Positions 19,993 through 28,811 of a stretch of 64,000 nt of DNA are shown piece after piece (within the stretch, counting starts at the first letter, position 1; each line of letters opens with the position of its first letter). Source of the DNA: Rhizobium sp. S152. GTDB taxonomy: Bacteria; Pseudomonadota; Alphaproteobacteria; Rhizobiales; Rhizobiaceae. Made by a program: the position numbers and the translations under genes. The DNA is taken from NCBI RefSeq assembly GCF_030380735.1, contig NZ_JAUDRZ010000030.1, forward strand, positions 186,001 through 250,000. The letters run 5' to 3'. The notes below the pieces were generated by a model. That model searched no databases, was not told the origin of the DNA, and saw only the letters and a program-made list of their open reading frames with translations.

Positions 19993-20161
19993 GCTCTACC
20001 TGCGGTCGTGTAGCCGCATCTCCATGAGAGCACACTTCTCCTTTCCCGTTGCTCCGTAAGGGTTTTCAGCCCCTGCGGGCTTGACGCGCCGTTTTCCGCC
20101 ACGCAATCTCCACCCGGCGTTGCAGCATTTCTGTGGGAGGAAATCGAGTCGGCGTGTTCGC

Positions 20162-20192
20162 AGCCGGAGAGGGAGTGAGCTCCGGCTCTTTT
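20162..20192 (+). terminator. Hairpin in the hppA leader
   Basis: Perfect 8-bp stem AGCCGGAG / CTCCGGCT, 10-base loop, followed by CTTTT, ending right at the GGAGG of hppA. It could end nusB transcription or act as an attenuator within the hppA leader. A second small hairpin, AGCCC-CTGC-GGGCT, lies near 20070-20085. Confidence 0.55.
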
Positions 20193-20207
20193 GGAGGAAA
20201 GAGCGAA

Positions 20208-22343
20208 ATGACCATTCTTTTATGCGTAATAGCATGCGGTCTGCTTTCGGTGGTTTACGCCATCTGGGCAACCCGTTCGGTGCTGGCCGCCGATCAGGGC
20301 AATAGCCGCATGCAGGAGATCGCGGGCTATATCCGCGAGGGCGCGCAGGCCTATCTGACGCGCCAGTATAAGACCATTGCCCTCGTCGGCATCGTTGTTT
20401 TCATCGCAGCATGGCTGCTACTCTCCAGCACTGCTGCAATCGGTTTTCTGATTGGTGCCGTCCTGTCCGGCGCCGCCGGTTTTATCGGTATGCATGTGTC
20501 GGTCCGCGCCAACGTCCGCACCGCGCAAGCCGCGTCCAACAGCCTCTCCGCCGGTCTCGAGATCGCCTTCAAGTCGGGCGCCATCACCGGCATGCTGGTG
20601 GCCGGTCTCGCGCTGCTTGGCGTGTCGATCTACTACTATATCCTGACGGCGGTGCTTGGCCATGAGGCCGGCTCGCGTGAAGTAGTGGATTCGCTGGTCG
20701 CGCTCGGCTTCGGCGCGTCGCTGATCTCGATTTTCGCGCGTCTCGGCGGTGGCATCTTCACCAAGGGCGCCGATGTCGGCGGCGATCTCGTCGGCAAGGT
20801 CGAGGCGGGCATCCCGGAGGATGATCCGCGCAACCCGGCGACCATCGCCGATAACGTTGGCGACAATGTCGGCGATTGCGCCGGCATGGCGGCCGACCTG
20901 TTCGAGACCTACGCGGTCTCCGTGGTGGCGACAATGGTCCTAGCATCCATCTTCTTCGCCGGCGCTCCAATTTTGCAGTCGGCGATGATCTATCCGCTGG
21001 CGATCTGCGGCGCTTGCATCATCACCTCGATCGTCGGCACCTTCTTCGTCAAGCTCGGCTCCAACGGCTCGATCATGGGCGCGCTTTATAAGGGGCTTAT
21101 CGTCACCGGCCTTCTTTCGATCGTCGGTCTCGGCATCGCGACATCGCTGACGATCGGCTGGGGATCAATCGGAAATGCGGGCGGCATGGAAGTGTCTGGC
21201 ACGAACCTGTTCTTCTGCGGCCTGATCGGTCTTGTCGTGACGGCTCTGATCGTGGTGATCACGGAGTACTATACCGGCACCAACAAGCGTCCGGTCAATT
21301 CGATCGCCCAGGCATCGGTAACCGGCCACGGCACCAACGTCATCCAGGGCCTCGCGGTCTCGCTGGAATCGACGGCGCTGCCGGCCATCGTCATTGTCGG
21401 CGGTATCCTTGCCACCTACCAGCTCGGTGGCCTCTTCGGCACAGGCATCGCCGTCACCGCCATGCTCGGCATTGCCGGCATGATCGTTGCGCTCGATGCC
21501 TTCGGACCGGTCACCGACAATGCCGGTGGCATCGCCGAGATGTCGCATCTGCCGCCGGAGGTCCGCAAGTCCACCGACGCGCTCGATGCTGTCGGCAACA
21601 CGACGAAGGCCGTGACCAAGGGCTATGCAATCGGTTCGGCCGGTCTCGGCGCGCTGGTACTGTTTGCCGCCTATTCCTACGACCTGAAGTATTTTGCGTC
21701 GAATGGCGACAAGTATCCCTACTTCGCGGGCATCGGCGACATCTCCTTCGATCTCTCCAACCCCTATGTCGTCGCCGGGCTGATCTTCGGCGGCCTCATC
21801 CCTTATCTCTTCGGGGGCATCGCCATGACCGCCGTCGGCCGTGCCGCCGGCGCGATCGTCGAGGAGGTTCGCCAGCAGTTCAAGGCGAAGCCCGGCATCA
21901 TGCAGGGCACAGAGCGACCGGACTACGGCAAGGCCGTGGACCTGCTGACCAAGGCGGCCATTCGCGAGATGATCATCCCGTCGCTGTTGCCGGTGCTGGC
22001 ACCTGTCGTCGTCTACTTCGGGGTATTGGCGATCTCGGGCTCGAAGGCCTCGGCCTTCGCGGCACTCGGTGCGTCGCTGCTCGGCGTGATCATCAACGGC
22101 CTTTTCGTGGCGATCTCGATGACCTCGGGCGGCGGCGCCTGGGATAACGCCAAGAAATCCTTCGAGGACGGCTTCGTCGACAAGGACGGCGTTCGTCACC
22201 TGAAAGGCTCGGAAGCGCACAAGGCGTCGGTGACCGGCGATACCGTCGGCGACCCCTACAAGGACACCGCCGGCCCCGCCGTCAATCCGGCGATCAAGAT
22301 CACCAACATCGTGGCGCTTCTGCTGCTTGCCATTCTTGCCTGA
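20208..22343 (+). CDS. hppA: H+-translocating membrane pyrophosphatase, K+-independent
   Basis: Hydrolyses PPi and pumps protons across the inner membrane. 711 residues and about 16 membrane helices. The PPi-binding loop [19 protein letters not shown] and [15 protein letters not shown] are intact (about 189-230). K467 in NTTKAVTKG marks the K+-independent class, where K+-dependent enzymes have Ala. Start at ATG 20208 with GGAGG 10 bases upstream; the open frame further upstream covers the leader hairpin and is not coding. Confidence 0.95.
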   Translation: MTILLCVIACGLLSVVYAIWATRSVLAADQGNSRMQEIAGYIREGAQAYLTRQYKTIALVGIVVFIAAWLLLSSTAAIGFLIGAVLSGAAGFIGMHVSVRANVRTAQAASNSLSAGLEIAFKSGAITGMLVAGLALLGVSIYYYILTAVLGHEAGSREVVDSLVALGFGASLISIFARLGGGIFTKGADVGGDLVGKVEAGIPEDDPRNPATIADNVGDNVGDCAGMAADLFETYAVSVVATMVLASIFFAGAPILQSAMIYPLAICGACIITSIVGTFFVKLGSNGSIMGALYKGLIVTGLLSIVGLGIATSLTIGWGSIGNAGGMEVSGTNLFFCGLIGLVVTALIVVITEYYTGTNKRPVNSIAQASVTGHGTNVIQGLAVSLESTALPAIVIVGGILATYQLGGLFGTGIAVTAMLGIAGMIVALDAFGPVTDNAGGIAEMSHLPPEVRKSTDALDAVGNTTKAVTKGYAIGSAGLGALVLFAAYSYDLKYFASNGDKYPYFAGIGDISFDLSNPYVVAGLIFGGLIPYLFGGIAMTAVGRAAGAIVEEVRQQFKAKPGIMQGTERPDYGKAVDLLTKAAIREMIIPSLLPVLAPVVVYFGVLAISGSKASAFAALGASLLGVIINGLFVAISMTSGGGAWDNAKKSFEDGFVDKDGVRHLKGSEAHKASVTGDTVGDPYKDTAGPAVNPAIKITNIVALLLLAILA

Positions 22344-22363
22344 GACGCCTGCATCGAACAAGG

Positions 22364-22400
22364 AAAAACCCGCCGGAGCGATCCGGCGGGTTTCTTTGTT
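22364..22400. terminator. Bidirectional terminator between hppA and bamE
   Basis: AAACCCGCCGGA / TCCGGCGGGTTT with a 4-base loop, T-rich downstream for hppA and A-rich upstream, so it can serve both convergent genes. Confidence 0.9.
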
Positions 22401-22416
22401 TGAATGACGAAGCCTG

Positions 22417-22947
22417 TTAGCGCAGGCTGCCGGGGTTCTGCGGCGATGCCTGGTTGCCGGCGCCGAACAGACCCTTGGCCATGTTGGCCGCGCTGCCGCC
22501 CGAAAGCAGCTGCTGCAGGAAGGTGAGGTCCTTGCCGCCCGTCGGAGTAACGCGGGTGATCGTGTCGAACACCTTGCCATCCTGGAGCGTGTAGTTGGCG
22601 CGGCGCGTCACGACGCCGTCCTTGTCGAAATAGATCGCCAGGATGCTCTGGTCGACGACCTTGAGTTTCTGGAAAGCGACGGAGCGCTGACGCCGCTGGG
22701 AGATGTAATAGAAGACTTCGCCGTCGAAGGTCGCCGTCGTCGAGGGAGTGCCGAGCGAAAGCAGAACCTGTTCGCGGCTCGATCCCTCGGGAACGAGATT
22801 GAGAGACTGCTCGTCGGCGACATAGCCGCCGTTGAGAACTGTACCCGTTTGGCAACCTGAAAGTCCGGCGGAAGCAATCATGATGGCAATGGCGGCACTG
22901 CTGAGGAATTTCTTGTCAGACTTGAAATACCGTTTCTTCAACGACAT
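22417..22947 (-). CDS. bamE: Outer-membrane assembly lipoprotein BamE
   Basis: 176-residue SmpA/OmlA lipoprotein of the BAM complex, which folds outer-membrane beta-barrels. Signal peptide with lipobox LSGC near residue 32. The SmpA domain: NLVPEGSSREQVLLSLGTPS, then FDGEVFYYISQRR and LAIYFDKDGVV. The C-terminal Gln/Gly-rich tail (LLSGGSAANMAKGLFGAGN) is typical of rhizobial members. Divergent from the bc1 chaperone gene. Confidence 0.92.
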   Translation of the reverse strand: MSLKKRYFKSDKKFLSSAAIAIMIASAGLSGCQTGTVLNGGYVADEQSLNLVPEGSSREQVLLSLGTPSTTATFDGEVFYYISQRRQRSVAFQKLKVVDQSILAIYFDKDGVVTRRANYTLQDGKVFDTITRVTPTGGKDLTFLQQLLSGGSAANMAKGLFGAGNQASPQNPGSLR

Positions 22948-23186
22948 CTACTCCCTTAAACTATCAATAGCAGCCATCGGCCCCAGATCGCTGATGCAAA
23001 ACCTTTGTGGCCATTCCGGGGTGGAAACTCCCATTCGGCCCTGTAAGCACCGATAAAGACACTGTCCCGAAAGCAGCCACCTTCGGCATTGCAATTCGCG
23101 CCTGCTTCGGTAAACCAGCTTTCGAAATCATGCAACAAGGCCGCACGCAGCTTGGCGTGAAGAATGGGTCCTTTCCGGAAAAAACA

Positions 23187-23720
23187 ATGATCTTCGGGCT
23201 CTTTGGCAAGAAAAACAACAACCAGTCGATCGTCGAGCGGCAATACGCGACGCTGACGGCGGCGGCGCGCATGCCGGAACTCTACGAGCGGCTGAATGTG
23301 CCGGATACCGTCATGGGCCGCTTCGAGATGCTGTCGGTGGTGATGATCCTGTTCTTCCGCCGCACCCGGTCGTCGCAGACCAGCGGCCAGGAGATCGCCC
23401 AGGAGATCGTCGACGCATTTTTCGAGGACGTCGACTATTCCATCCGCGAACTGGGGATCGGCGACAACACGGTGCCTAAGCGCATGAAGAAGCTGGCGGG
23501 GATGTTCTATGGCCGGCTGGAATCCTACGCCAAGGCGATGGATGCCAACGACCGCGAGGCCTTGGCAGCCGCGCTGGCACGCAATATACACCCCAAGTCG
23601 GCCGAGGCCGTCGATATGCACGGGCTCGCCGATTGGATGTTCCAGGCCGAGGCCCATCTATTGTCCCAACCGGAAGAGTTGATCGCGACAGGATCCGCGA
23701 CCCTTCCGGCCGTCGCTTAA
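23187..23720 (+). CDS. Ubiquinol-cytochrome c chaperone family protein
   Basis: 177 residues starting MIFGLFGKK at ATG 23187; the frame is open further upstream but that part overlaps the promoter region shared with bamE. The CBP3/UQCC1-like domain (IVERQYATLTAAARMPELY, then TVMGRFEMLSVVMILFFRR) covers nearly the whole protein. In mitochondria the homologue helps assemble cytochrome b of complex III; here a similar role at the inner membrane is inferred. It is followed 11 bp later by the YceD-type gene. Confidence 0.88.
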   Translation: MIFGLFGKKNNNQSIVERQYATLTAAARMPELYERLNVPDTVMGRFEMLSVVMILFFRRTRSSQTSGQEIAQEIVDAFFEDVDYSIRELGIGDNTVPKRMKKLAGMFYGRLESYAKAMDANDREALAAALARNIHPKSAEAVDMHGLADWMFQAEAHLLSQPEELIATGSATLPAVA

Positions 23721-23731
23721 AGGAGAGATCA

Positions 23732-24289
23732 ATGAAGGCCGCCCGCGAAGAAGTGCCTTTCTCCTATCTGGTCAAGGTCGGCAACATATCCGCCAATGCG
23801 GTGGAGGTGCATGTCGAAGCCGATGAGCGCGAATTGAAGGCGCTGGCCGGTAGCTGGGATATCTTGGCGGTCGACGACCTCAGGGCCGATCTGCAGATCG
23901 CGCGCTGGAAGCGGGATGGAATCCGCATCAAGGGCAGAGTGAAGGCGAAGATCGTCCAGGCCTGCGTCGTGACGCTCGATCCTGTGACCTCCGAGATCGA
24001 CGAGACCTTCGAGCAGATTTTCGTGCCTGAAAATTCCAAGCTCGCCGCCCGCCGCCCAGCCAACGACACTGGCGAAATGGTGCTCGATCCCGATGGTCCC
24101 GACGTGCCGGAAAGCTTCGTCGGCGACACGATCGATGTCGGGGAAGTCGTCGCCGAGTTCGCTGCGATGGCGATCGATCCGTACCCGCGCAAGCCGGGCG
24201 TGGAGTTCGGCAGTCACATAGAAGACACCGGAGAGAACGATAAAAAGCCGTCCGCTTTCGCAGTGCTGAAGGATTGGAAAAAGGACTGA
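23732..24289 (+). CDS. YceD/DUF177-family protein
   Basis: 185 residues, start ATG 23732 with AAGGAGAG 8 bases upstream. It shows the DUF177 pattern of a central VTLDPV / FEQIFVPENS (the cysteine usual here is in AKIVQACVVTLD) and a C-terminal VGEVVAEFAAMAIDPYPRKPG. In many bacteria the family is encoded with rpmF and plsX and is linked to 23S rRNA; in E. coli the order is yceD-rpmF-plsX. Here rpmF is absent and plsX follows after about 100 bp. Confidence 0.9.
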   Translation: MKAAREEVPFSYLVKVGNISANAVEVHVEADERELKALAGSWDILAVDDLRADLQIARWKRDGIRIKGRVKAKIVQACVVTLDPVTSEIDETFEQIFVPENSKLAARRPANDTGEMVLDPDGPDVPESFVGDTIDVGEVVAEFAAMAIDPYPRKPGVEFGSHIEDTGENDKKPSAFAVLKDWKKD

Positions 24290-24353
24290 ACCCCGTTGGG
24301 TATTTGACACAATTCAGTTGTAAGCGACGGGAAAACCGGTATTTTGGCCGAAA

Positions 24354-24374
24354 TTTCGCCCTCATGGGGCGAAA
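24354..24374 (+). other. Hairpin upstream of plsX
   Basis: Perfect 8-bp stem TTTCGCCC / GGGCGAAA with loop TCATG, between the YceD-type gene and the plsX ribosome site, without a T-run. It may be an attenuator or RNA-processing site. Confidence 0.5.
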
Positions 24375-24392
24375 AATAAGGATCAGGGACGC

Positions 24393-25439
24393 GTGATCAG
24401 AATTTCTATCGACCTCATGGGTGGCGACTTTGGTCCCCAGGTTGTCATCCCCGGCGCTGCCAAGGCGCTGGAAAGACATCCGGATATTTCATTCGTGATG
24501 TACGGTCTGAAGGAGCAGTGCGAGCCTATTCTCGATAGGTTCCCGAAGCTCAAGGACAAGTCGGTCTTCCACGATTGCGAGCTCGCCGTGCGGATGGACG
24601 AGAAGCCGAGCCAGGCCTTGCGTCGCGGCCGCTATGTCTCGACCATGTGGCGCTCGATCGAAGCCGTGAAGACCAAGGATGCCGACGTCGCGATCTCCGC
24701 GGGCAACACCGGCGCGCTGATGGCCATGGCCAAATTCTGTCTTCGCACCATGGCCAATATCGAACGTCCGGCGATCGCCGCAATCTGGCCGACGAAGAGG
24801 GGAGAGAGCATCGTGCTCGATGTCGGCGCCACGATCGGCGCGGACTCACAGCAGTTGATGGACTTCGCCCTGATGGGTGGCGCCATGGCGCGCGCTCTGT
24901 TCGAGATCGAACGTCCGACGATCGGCCTGCTCAACGTCGGCGTGGAAGAGATCAAGGGCCAGGAAGAGGTCAAGGAAGCAGGTCGCCTGCTGCGTGAGGC
25001 GAACATCGATTCGGTCGAGTATTTCGGCTTCGTCGAAGGCAATGACATCGGCAAGGGTACGGTCGACGTGGTCGTGACCGAGGGCTTTACTGGAAATATC
25101 GCGCTGAAGACCGCGGAAGGCACGGCTCGCCAGATCGGCGATTACCTGCGCGCCGCAATGTCGCGCACGCTGCTCGCCAGGATCGGCTACATCCTTGCCA
25201 AGGGTGCCTTCGACATGCTGCGCGAGAAGATGGATCCGAGCCGTGTCAATGGCGGCGTCTTCCTCGGCCTGAACGGTGTCGTCATCAAGAGCCATGGCGG
25301 CGCCAATGCGGAAGGCATTTCGGCGGCCATTGAGGTCGGCTACGACATGGCCAAGAATGGCCTCAATCAGAAAATAGAAAACGATCTTCAGAAATATCAT
25401 GCCAAGCGGCTGCCCCCGATCGGGCCGGAAGCCGCATGA
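24393..25439 (+). CDS. plsX: Phosphate acyltransferase PlsX
   Basis: Makes acyl-phosphate from acyl-ACP for phospholipid synthesis. 348 residues with a GTG start at 24393 (AGGG 4 bases upstream). Opening [16 protein letters not shown] and the family block [16 protein letters not shown] near 98-113; C-terminal [15 protein letters not shown]. It forms a conserved block with fabH, 19 bp downstream. Confidence 0.96.
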   Translation: MIRISIDLMGGDFGPQVVIPGAAKALERHPDISFVMYGLKEQCEPILDRFPKLKDKSVFHDCELAVRMDEKPSQALRRGRYVSTMWRSIEAVKTKDADVAISAGNTGALMAMAKFCLRTMANIERPAIAAIWPTKRGESIVLDVGATIGADSQQLMDFALMGGAMARALFEIERPTIGLLNVGVEEIKGQEEVKEAGRLLREANIDSVEYFGFVEGNDIGKGTVDVVVTEGFTGNIALKTAEGTARQIGDYLRAAMSRTLLARIGYILAKGAFDMLREKMDPSRVNGGVFLGLNGVVIKSHGGANAEGISAAIEVGYDMAKNGLNQKIENDLQKYHAKRLPPIGPEAA

Positions 25440-25458
25440 GCAACGGGGTTTAAGCAAT

Positions 25459-26430
25459 ATGATCCGTTCAGTGGTTCGTGGATTCGGAGCGGCACTTCCG
25501 AAGCGCGTGATGACCAATCGCGACATGGAAGATGTCGTGGACACCTCCGATGAATGGATTGTCCAGCGCACCGGCATTCGTCAGCGCTATGTGGCCGGCG
25601 ACGGCGAGACGACGTCGTCGCTTGGAGAGGCGGCGGCGCGCGCCGCTCTCGACAATGCCGGCCTGACTCCCGCCGATATCGATATGATCGTCTGCGCCAC
25701 CTCGACGCCCGATAACACTTTCCCGGCGACGGCGGTCAACATCCAGAACCGCCTCGGCATGACCCATGGCTTCGCCTTCGACGTCCAGGCGGTCTGCACC
25801 GGTTTCGTCTACGCCGTAACGACCGCGGATGCCTATATTCGCGGCGGTCTTGCCAAGCGCGTGCTTGTCATCGGTGCCGAGACCTTTTCGCGCATTCTCG
25901 ACTGGAACGACCGCACGACCTGCGTTCTATTCGGCGACGGCGCCGGCGCGATCATCCTCGAAGCCGGCGAAGGCGAGGGGATCACGTCCGATCGCGGTGT
26001 CCTGACCGCGCACCTGCGCTCCGACGGCTCACACAAGGACAAGCTCTTCGTCGACGGCGGCCCGTCCTCGACGGGAACGGTCGGCAAGCTGCGCATGGAA
26101 GGCCGCGAAGTCTTCAAATATGCGGTCGGCATGATCACCGATGTTATCCAGGCCGCATTCGATGCAACCGGAACGACATCCGACGATCTCGATTGGCTGG
26201 TTCCCCATCAGGCCAACCGCCGCATCATCGATGGCTCGGCCAAGAAGCTGAACATCGATCCCGCCAAGGTGGTCATCACGGTCGATCTGCACGGCAACAC
26301 GTCGGCGGCGTCGATCCCGCTCGCGCTTGCGACCGCTGCCGGCGACGGCCGCATCAAGAAGGGCGATCTGGTGATGCTCGAAGCCATGGGTGGTGGCTTC
26401 ACCTGGGGTGCCGTGCTGCTCCGCTGGTAG
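25459..26430 (+). CDS. fabH: Beta-ketoacyl-ACP synthase III
   Basis: Starts fatty-acid synthesis by condensing acetyl-CoA with malonyl-ACP. 323 residues. The triad is complete: C113 ([10 protein letters not shown]), H250 (VPHQANRR), N280 ([10 protein letters not shown]). ATG 25459 gives the normal N-terminus [17 protein letters not shown]. Probably cotranscribed with plsX and perhaps ihfA. Confidence 0.97.
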   Translation: MIRSVVRGFGAALPKRVMTNRDMEDVVDTSDEWIVQRTGIRQRYVAGDGETTSSLGEAAARAALDNAGLTPADIDMIVCATSTPDNTFPATAVNIQNRLGMTHGFAFDVQAVCTGFVYAVTTADAYIRGGLAKRVLVIGAETFSRILDWNDRTTCVLFGDGAGAIILEAGEGEGITSDRGVLTAHLRSDGSHKDKLFVDGGPSSTGTVGKLRMEGREVFKYAVGMITDVIQAAFDATGTTSDDLDWLVPHQANRRIIDGSAKKLNIDPAKVVITVDLHGNTSAASIPLALATAAGDGRIKKGDLVMLEAMGGGFTWGAVLLRW

Positions 26431-26539
26431 CTTGGATAAATCGAAAAAACGACCGACGAACAAGAGCTTGACCGTGAGGCGCAAGACAAATATCCTTTGG
26501 TCTCTTTCATAATATAATTAGCCGATGGGCGGGGAAACC

Positions 26540-26878
26540 ATGACCGGAAAGACAGTGACGCGAGCAGACCTGGCGGAATCCGTTTTTCGTAAGGTCGGTC
26601 TTTCCCGGACTGAGTCCGCCGAACTCGTTGAAACTGTCATCGACGAAATCTGTAACGCGATCGTTCGTGGCGAGACGGTGAAGCTATCGTCCTTTGCAAC
26701 CTTCCAGGTGCGCGACAAGAACGAGCGTATCGGCCGCAATCCGAAGACCGGTGAGGAAGTGCCGATCTCGCCCCGCCGCGTCATGACCTTCAAGGCCTCC
26801 AACGTCCTGAAGACGCGCATCCTCAAGGCGCACACATCCCGCAAGGCCAAGCTGAAGACCGCCAATCCGGCGTCCTGA
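26540..26878 (+). CDS. ihfA: Integration host factor alpha subunit
   Basis: DNA-bending histone-like protein; pairs with IhfB. 112 residues from ATG 26540 (an ATG at 26525 lacks a ribosome site). Motifs: [18 protein letters not shown] at the N-terminus and the beta-arm [20 protein letters not shown] carrying the intercalating Pro. Its place after fabH is conserved in Rhizobiales. Confidence 0.95.
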   Translation: MTGKTVTRADLAESVFRKVGLSRTESAELVETVIDEICNAIVRGETVKLSSFATFQVRDKNERIGRNPKTGEEVPISPRRVMTFKASNVLKTRILKAHTSRKAKLKTANPAS

Positions 26879-26882
26879 TAGA

Positions 26883-26924
26883 TCGGCGGGAAATTTCGTC
26901 CGCCGGTTGTCTTCTTTTTCTTTC
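26883..26924 (+). terminator. Terminator of ihfA
   Basis: CGGCGG / CCGCCG stem, 10-base loop, followed by a pyrimidine tract TTGTCTTCTTTTTCTTT. Confidence 0.7.
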
Positions 26925-27045
26925 CCTCAGTGAACTGTGCGGTATTTCAAGACGTGACTTGAATTCGCCACGGCAAACCGTTGAAATATGATGAGTCGCC
27001 GCTTCGTTTCGACAGCGCGCGCCGGATGATCGCGTGGGAGTAGAG

Positions 27046-27588
27046 ATGTTGGATAAGAGCCCGGATGCTTTCCGCACCATAAGCGAAGTCGCGGATGACC
27101 TCGATCTCCCGCAGCACGTCCTGCGTTTCTGGGAAACCCGGTTTCCGCAGATCAAGCCGATGAAGCGTGGCGGTGGGCGACGCTATTATCGCCCCGAGGA
27201 TATCGATCTCCTAAAGGGCATTCGGCATCTGCTCTATGATCACGGCTATACGATCAAGGGTGTGCAGAAGCTCCTGAAGACGAACGGCAACAAGTTCGTC
27301 ATCTCCATCGGCCATGGAGACGTTGCGAGCGTCCAGGCGCTCGCCAGTGGTCAGCAGGATACCGGGGAGGCCGGTGAACCACGTGTCGGCATTTCCGACG
27401 AGGATCAGGTAGTCGGCCGCGCCAAGGCGCCAATCACACGCCGCTTCTTCAATTTCGTCGGCGGCGAGGAAGATTCGCCGGAGATATCGGTCGGCAAGTC
27501 GAGTGTCGGCAAGGAGGATCGCGCGCTTTTGCAGGAGACGCTTTATGATCTCCTGGAATGCAAGCGCCTGCTGGACCAGGTCCGCTAA
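27046..27588 (+). CDS. MerR-family transcriptional regulator
   Basis: 180 residues. The N-terminal MerR helix-turn-helix is clear: [22 protein letters not shown] and [17 protein letters not shown], then [12 protein letters not shown]. No effector-binding cysteines are present; the C-terminal part is long, acidic and low in structure up to a final helix ([21 protein letters not shown]). ATG 27046 is chosen because GGGAG lies 6 bases before it; GTG 27034 is an alternative. A conserved rhizobial partner of ihfA; target unknown. Confidence 0.9.
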   Translation: MLDKSPDAFRTISEVADDLDLPQHVLRFWETRFPQIKPMKRGGGRRYYRPEDIDLLKGIRHLLYDHGYTIKGVQKLLKTNGNKFVISIGHGDVASVQALASGQQDTGEAGEPRVGISDEDQVVGRAKAPITRRFFNFVGGEEDSPEISVGKSSVGKEDRALLQETLYDLLECKRLLDQVR

Positions 27589-27677
27589 CGCCTTTCCCTT
27601 GAAGGCAGCCGGTCAGCCGTCGCTCCGGCAGCGACAGGTTAGGTGAGCTGCTCGATCCTCTTGCTAGGAAGACTCTC

Positions 27678-28343
27678 GTGACTGCTTTGCGCCCCGTTCT
27701 CGGCAAATCCTACGATGCCTTCCTGTTCGACATGGACGGCACGCTTTTGAATTCCATTGCGGTGGTCGAACGGGTCTGGACCGGTTGGGCTTTGCGCCAT
27801 GGCTTGGTGCCGGAAGTATTCCTGAAAACCATCCACGGCATCCGCGCCTCCGACGTCATCCGCCAATTGGCGCTGCCCGGGGTGGATCCCGCCCATGAGG
27901 CCCACCAACTGCTGCTTGAGGAGATGGAGGATGTCGACGGCATCGTCGAAATACCCGGCGCGATCGCGCTTTTGAGCAGCATCCCATCGGGCAAATGGGC
28001 AATCGTTACCTCGGCGCCGGCCGATCTCGCCAAGCGCCGCATGACGGCAGCAGGCATACCCACGCCCGCCATCATGGTGACGGGAGAAGAAGTCTCGGCT
28101 GGAAAGCCGAGCCCTGAATGCTATCTTCTGGGCGCGCGTCGTCTCGGTGTCGATCCTTCCAGATGCCTGGTGTTCGAGGATGCCGTCGCGGGCATTCTCG
28201 CCGGCGAGGCCGCCGGTGCCGACGTGGCCGTGATCACCGCCACGCACACAACGCCGTTCGAGACACCGCATCTGTCACTGGACGATTATCGCGGCTGGCA
28301 CGTGGATGTGACCAATGACGAGCGGCTTGTCCTCGGCCGCTAA
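27678..28343 (+). CDS. HAD-family sugar-phosphatase-like hydrolase
   Basis: 221 residues, GTG start at 27678 with AGGAAG upstream. All HAD motifs present: FDMDGTLLNS (nucleophile D18, acid D20), motif II TSAP near 112, motif III Lys in SAGKPSPECY, and motif IV CLVFEDAVAGILAGEAAG. The cap region and sequence resemble the subfamily IA sugar phosphatases (YfbT/YniC type). Substrate unknown. Confidence 0.9.
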   Translation: MTALRPVLGKSYDAFLFDMDGTLLNSIAVVERVWTGWALRHGLVPEVFLKTIHGIRASDVIRQLALPGVDPAHEAHQLLLEEMEDVDGIVEIPGAIALLSSIPSGKWAIVTSAPADLAKRRMTAAGIPTPAIMVTGEEVSAGKPSPECYLLGARRLGVDPSRCLVFEDAVAGILAGEAAGADVAVITATHTTPFETPHLSLDDYRGWHVDVTNDERLVLGR

Positions 28344-28349
28344 GTGAGC

Positions 28350-28535
28350 TTAGTGCTTACGCTTTTGCGTCTGCATGCGCGCCATGTTGGCCAGAAGCTT
28401 TTCCTTGACCGAGCCAAGCGTTCCCAATTCGTGACCGCACGTGAAGCAGGTCAGCATGTCGCTGTCCAGCGGCTCCGGCCGTTCGAACTTCATTCTTGTG
28501 TTCCTGCACTTCGGGCAGGGGATTTCGATCTGCAT
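28350..28535 (-). CDS. Small zinc-ribbon protein
   Basis: 61 residues from ATG 28535: two CxxC pairs (C7-x2-C10, C30-x2-C33) form a zinc ribbon, followed by a basic helix ending KEKLLANMARMQTQKRKH. Likely a small nucleic-acid- or protein-binding adaptor; family not recognised. A longer frame upstream lacks a plausible start. Convergent with the HAD gene, 6 bp apart. Confidence 0.72.
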   Translation of the reverse strand: MQIEIPCPKCRNTRMKFERPEPLDSDMLTCFTCGHELGTLGSVKEKLLANMARMQTQKRKH

Positions 28536-28721
28536 GTGATGCCTCGCTCCTGATCTTTCACTCTCCATAGGACAGCTGGCCACGACGGAGCAAGGCTTTT
28601 GCGCAGGCGTCGCGACGGCGCACACAATTGTGCCGTCCGGATGATGTGGCTGCTCCTCCTTGGATGGAAGATCGTATAATATAAAATCTTACATATTAAG
28701 TAAGTCTCGGATTTGGTAAGG

Positions 28722-28736
28722 TTAATAAACGGTTAT
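28722..28736 (+). promoter_or_regulatory. Near-consensus CtrA box (upstream site)
   Basis: TTAA-N7-TTAT, one mismatch from the TTAA-N7-TTAA consensus of the cell-cycle regulator CtrA, in a strongly AT-rich region 76 bp before the KDH repeat gene. Confidence 0.4.
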
Positions 28737-28739
28737 ATT

Positions 28740-28767
28740 TTGTATTCTTGAATTGCTAATGTAATAC
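28740..28767 (+). promoter_or_regulatory. Possible promoter of the KDH repeat gene
   Basis: TTGTAT (28740-28745) and TAATAC (28762-28767) separated by 16 bases. Low-specificity match in AT-rich DNA. Confidence 0.25.
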
Positions 28768-28778
28768 ATCTCCCAGAA

Positions 28779-28794
28779 TTAACGTAAAATTAAC
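28779..28794 (+). promoter_or_regulatory. Perfect CtrA box before the KDH repeat gene
   Basis: TTAAC-GTAAAA-TTAAC, an exact match to the classic TTAAC-N6-TTAAC CtrA site, running into CAT so that the right half reads TTAACCAT. It lies 18 bp before the start codon. The position suggests CtrA control, possibly repression if transcription starts just upstream. Inference from motif only. Confidence 0.6.
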
Positions 28795-28811
28795 CATTGG
28801 GAGTTGGAGTA

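Noticed and set aside
21165-22580. Long minus-strand frame opposite hppA
   Set aside because: Arg/Asp/His-rich mirror of hppA, without motifs.
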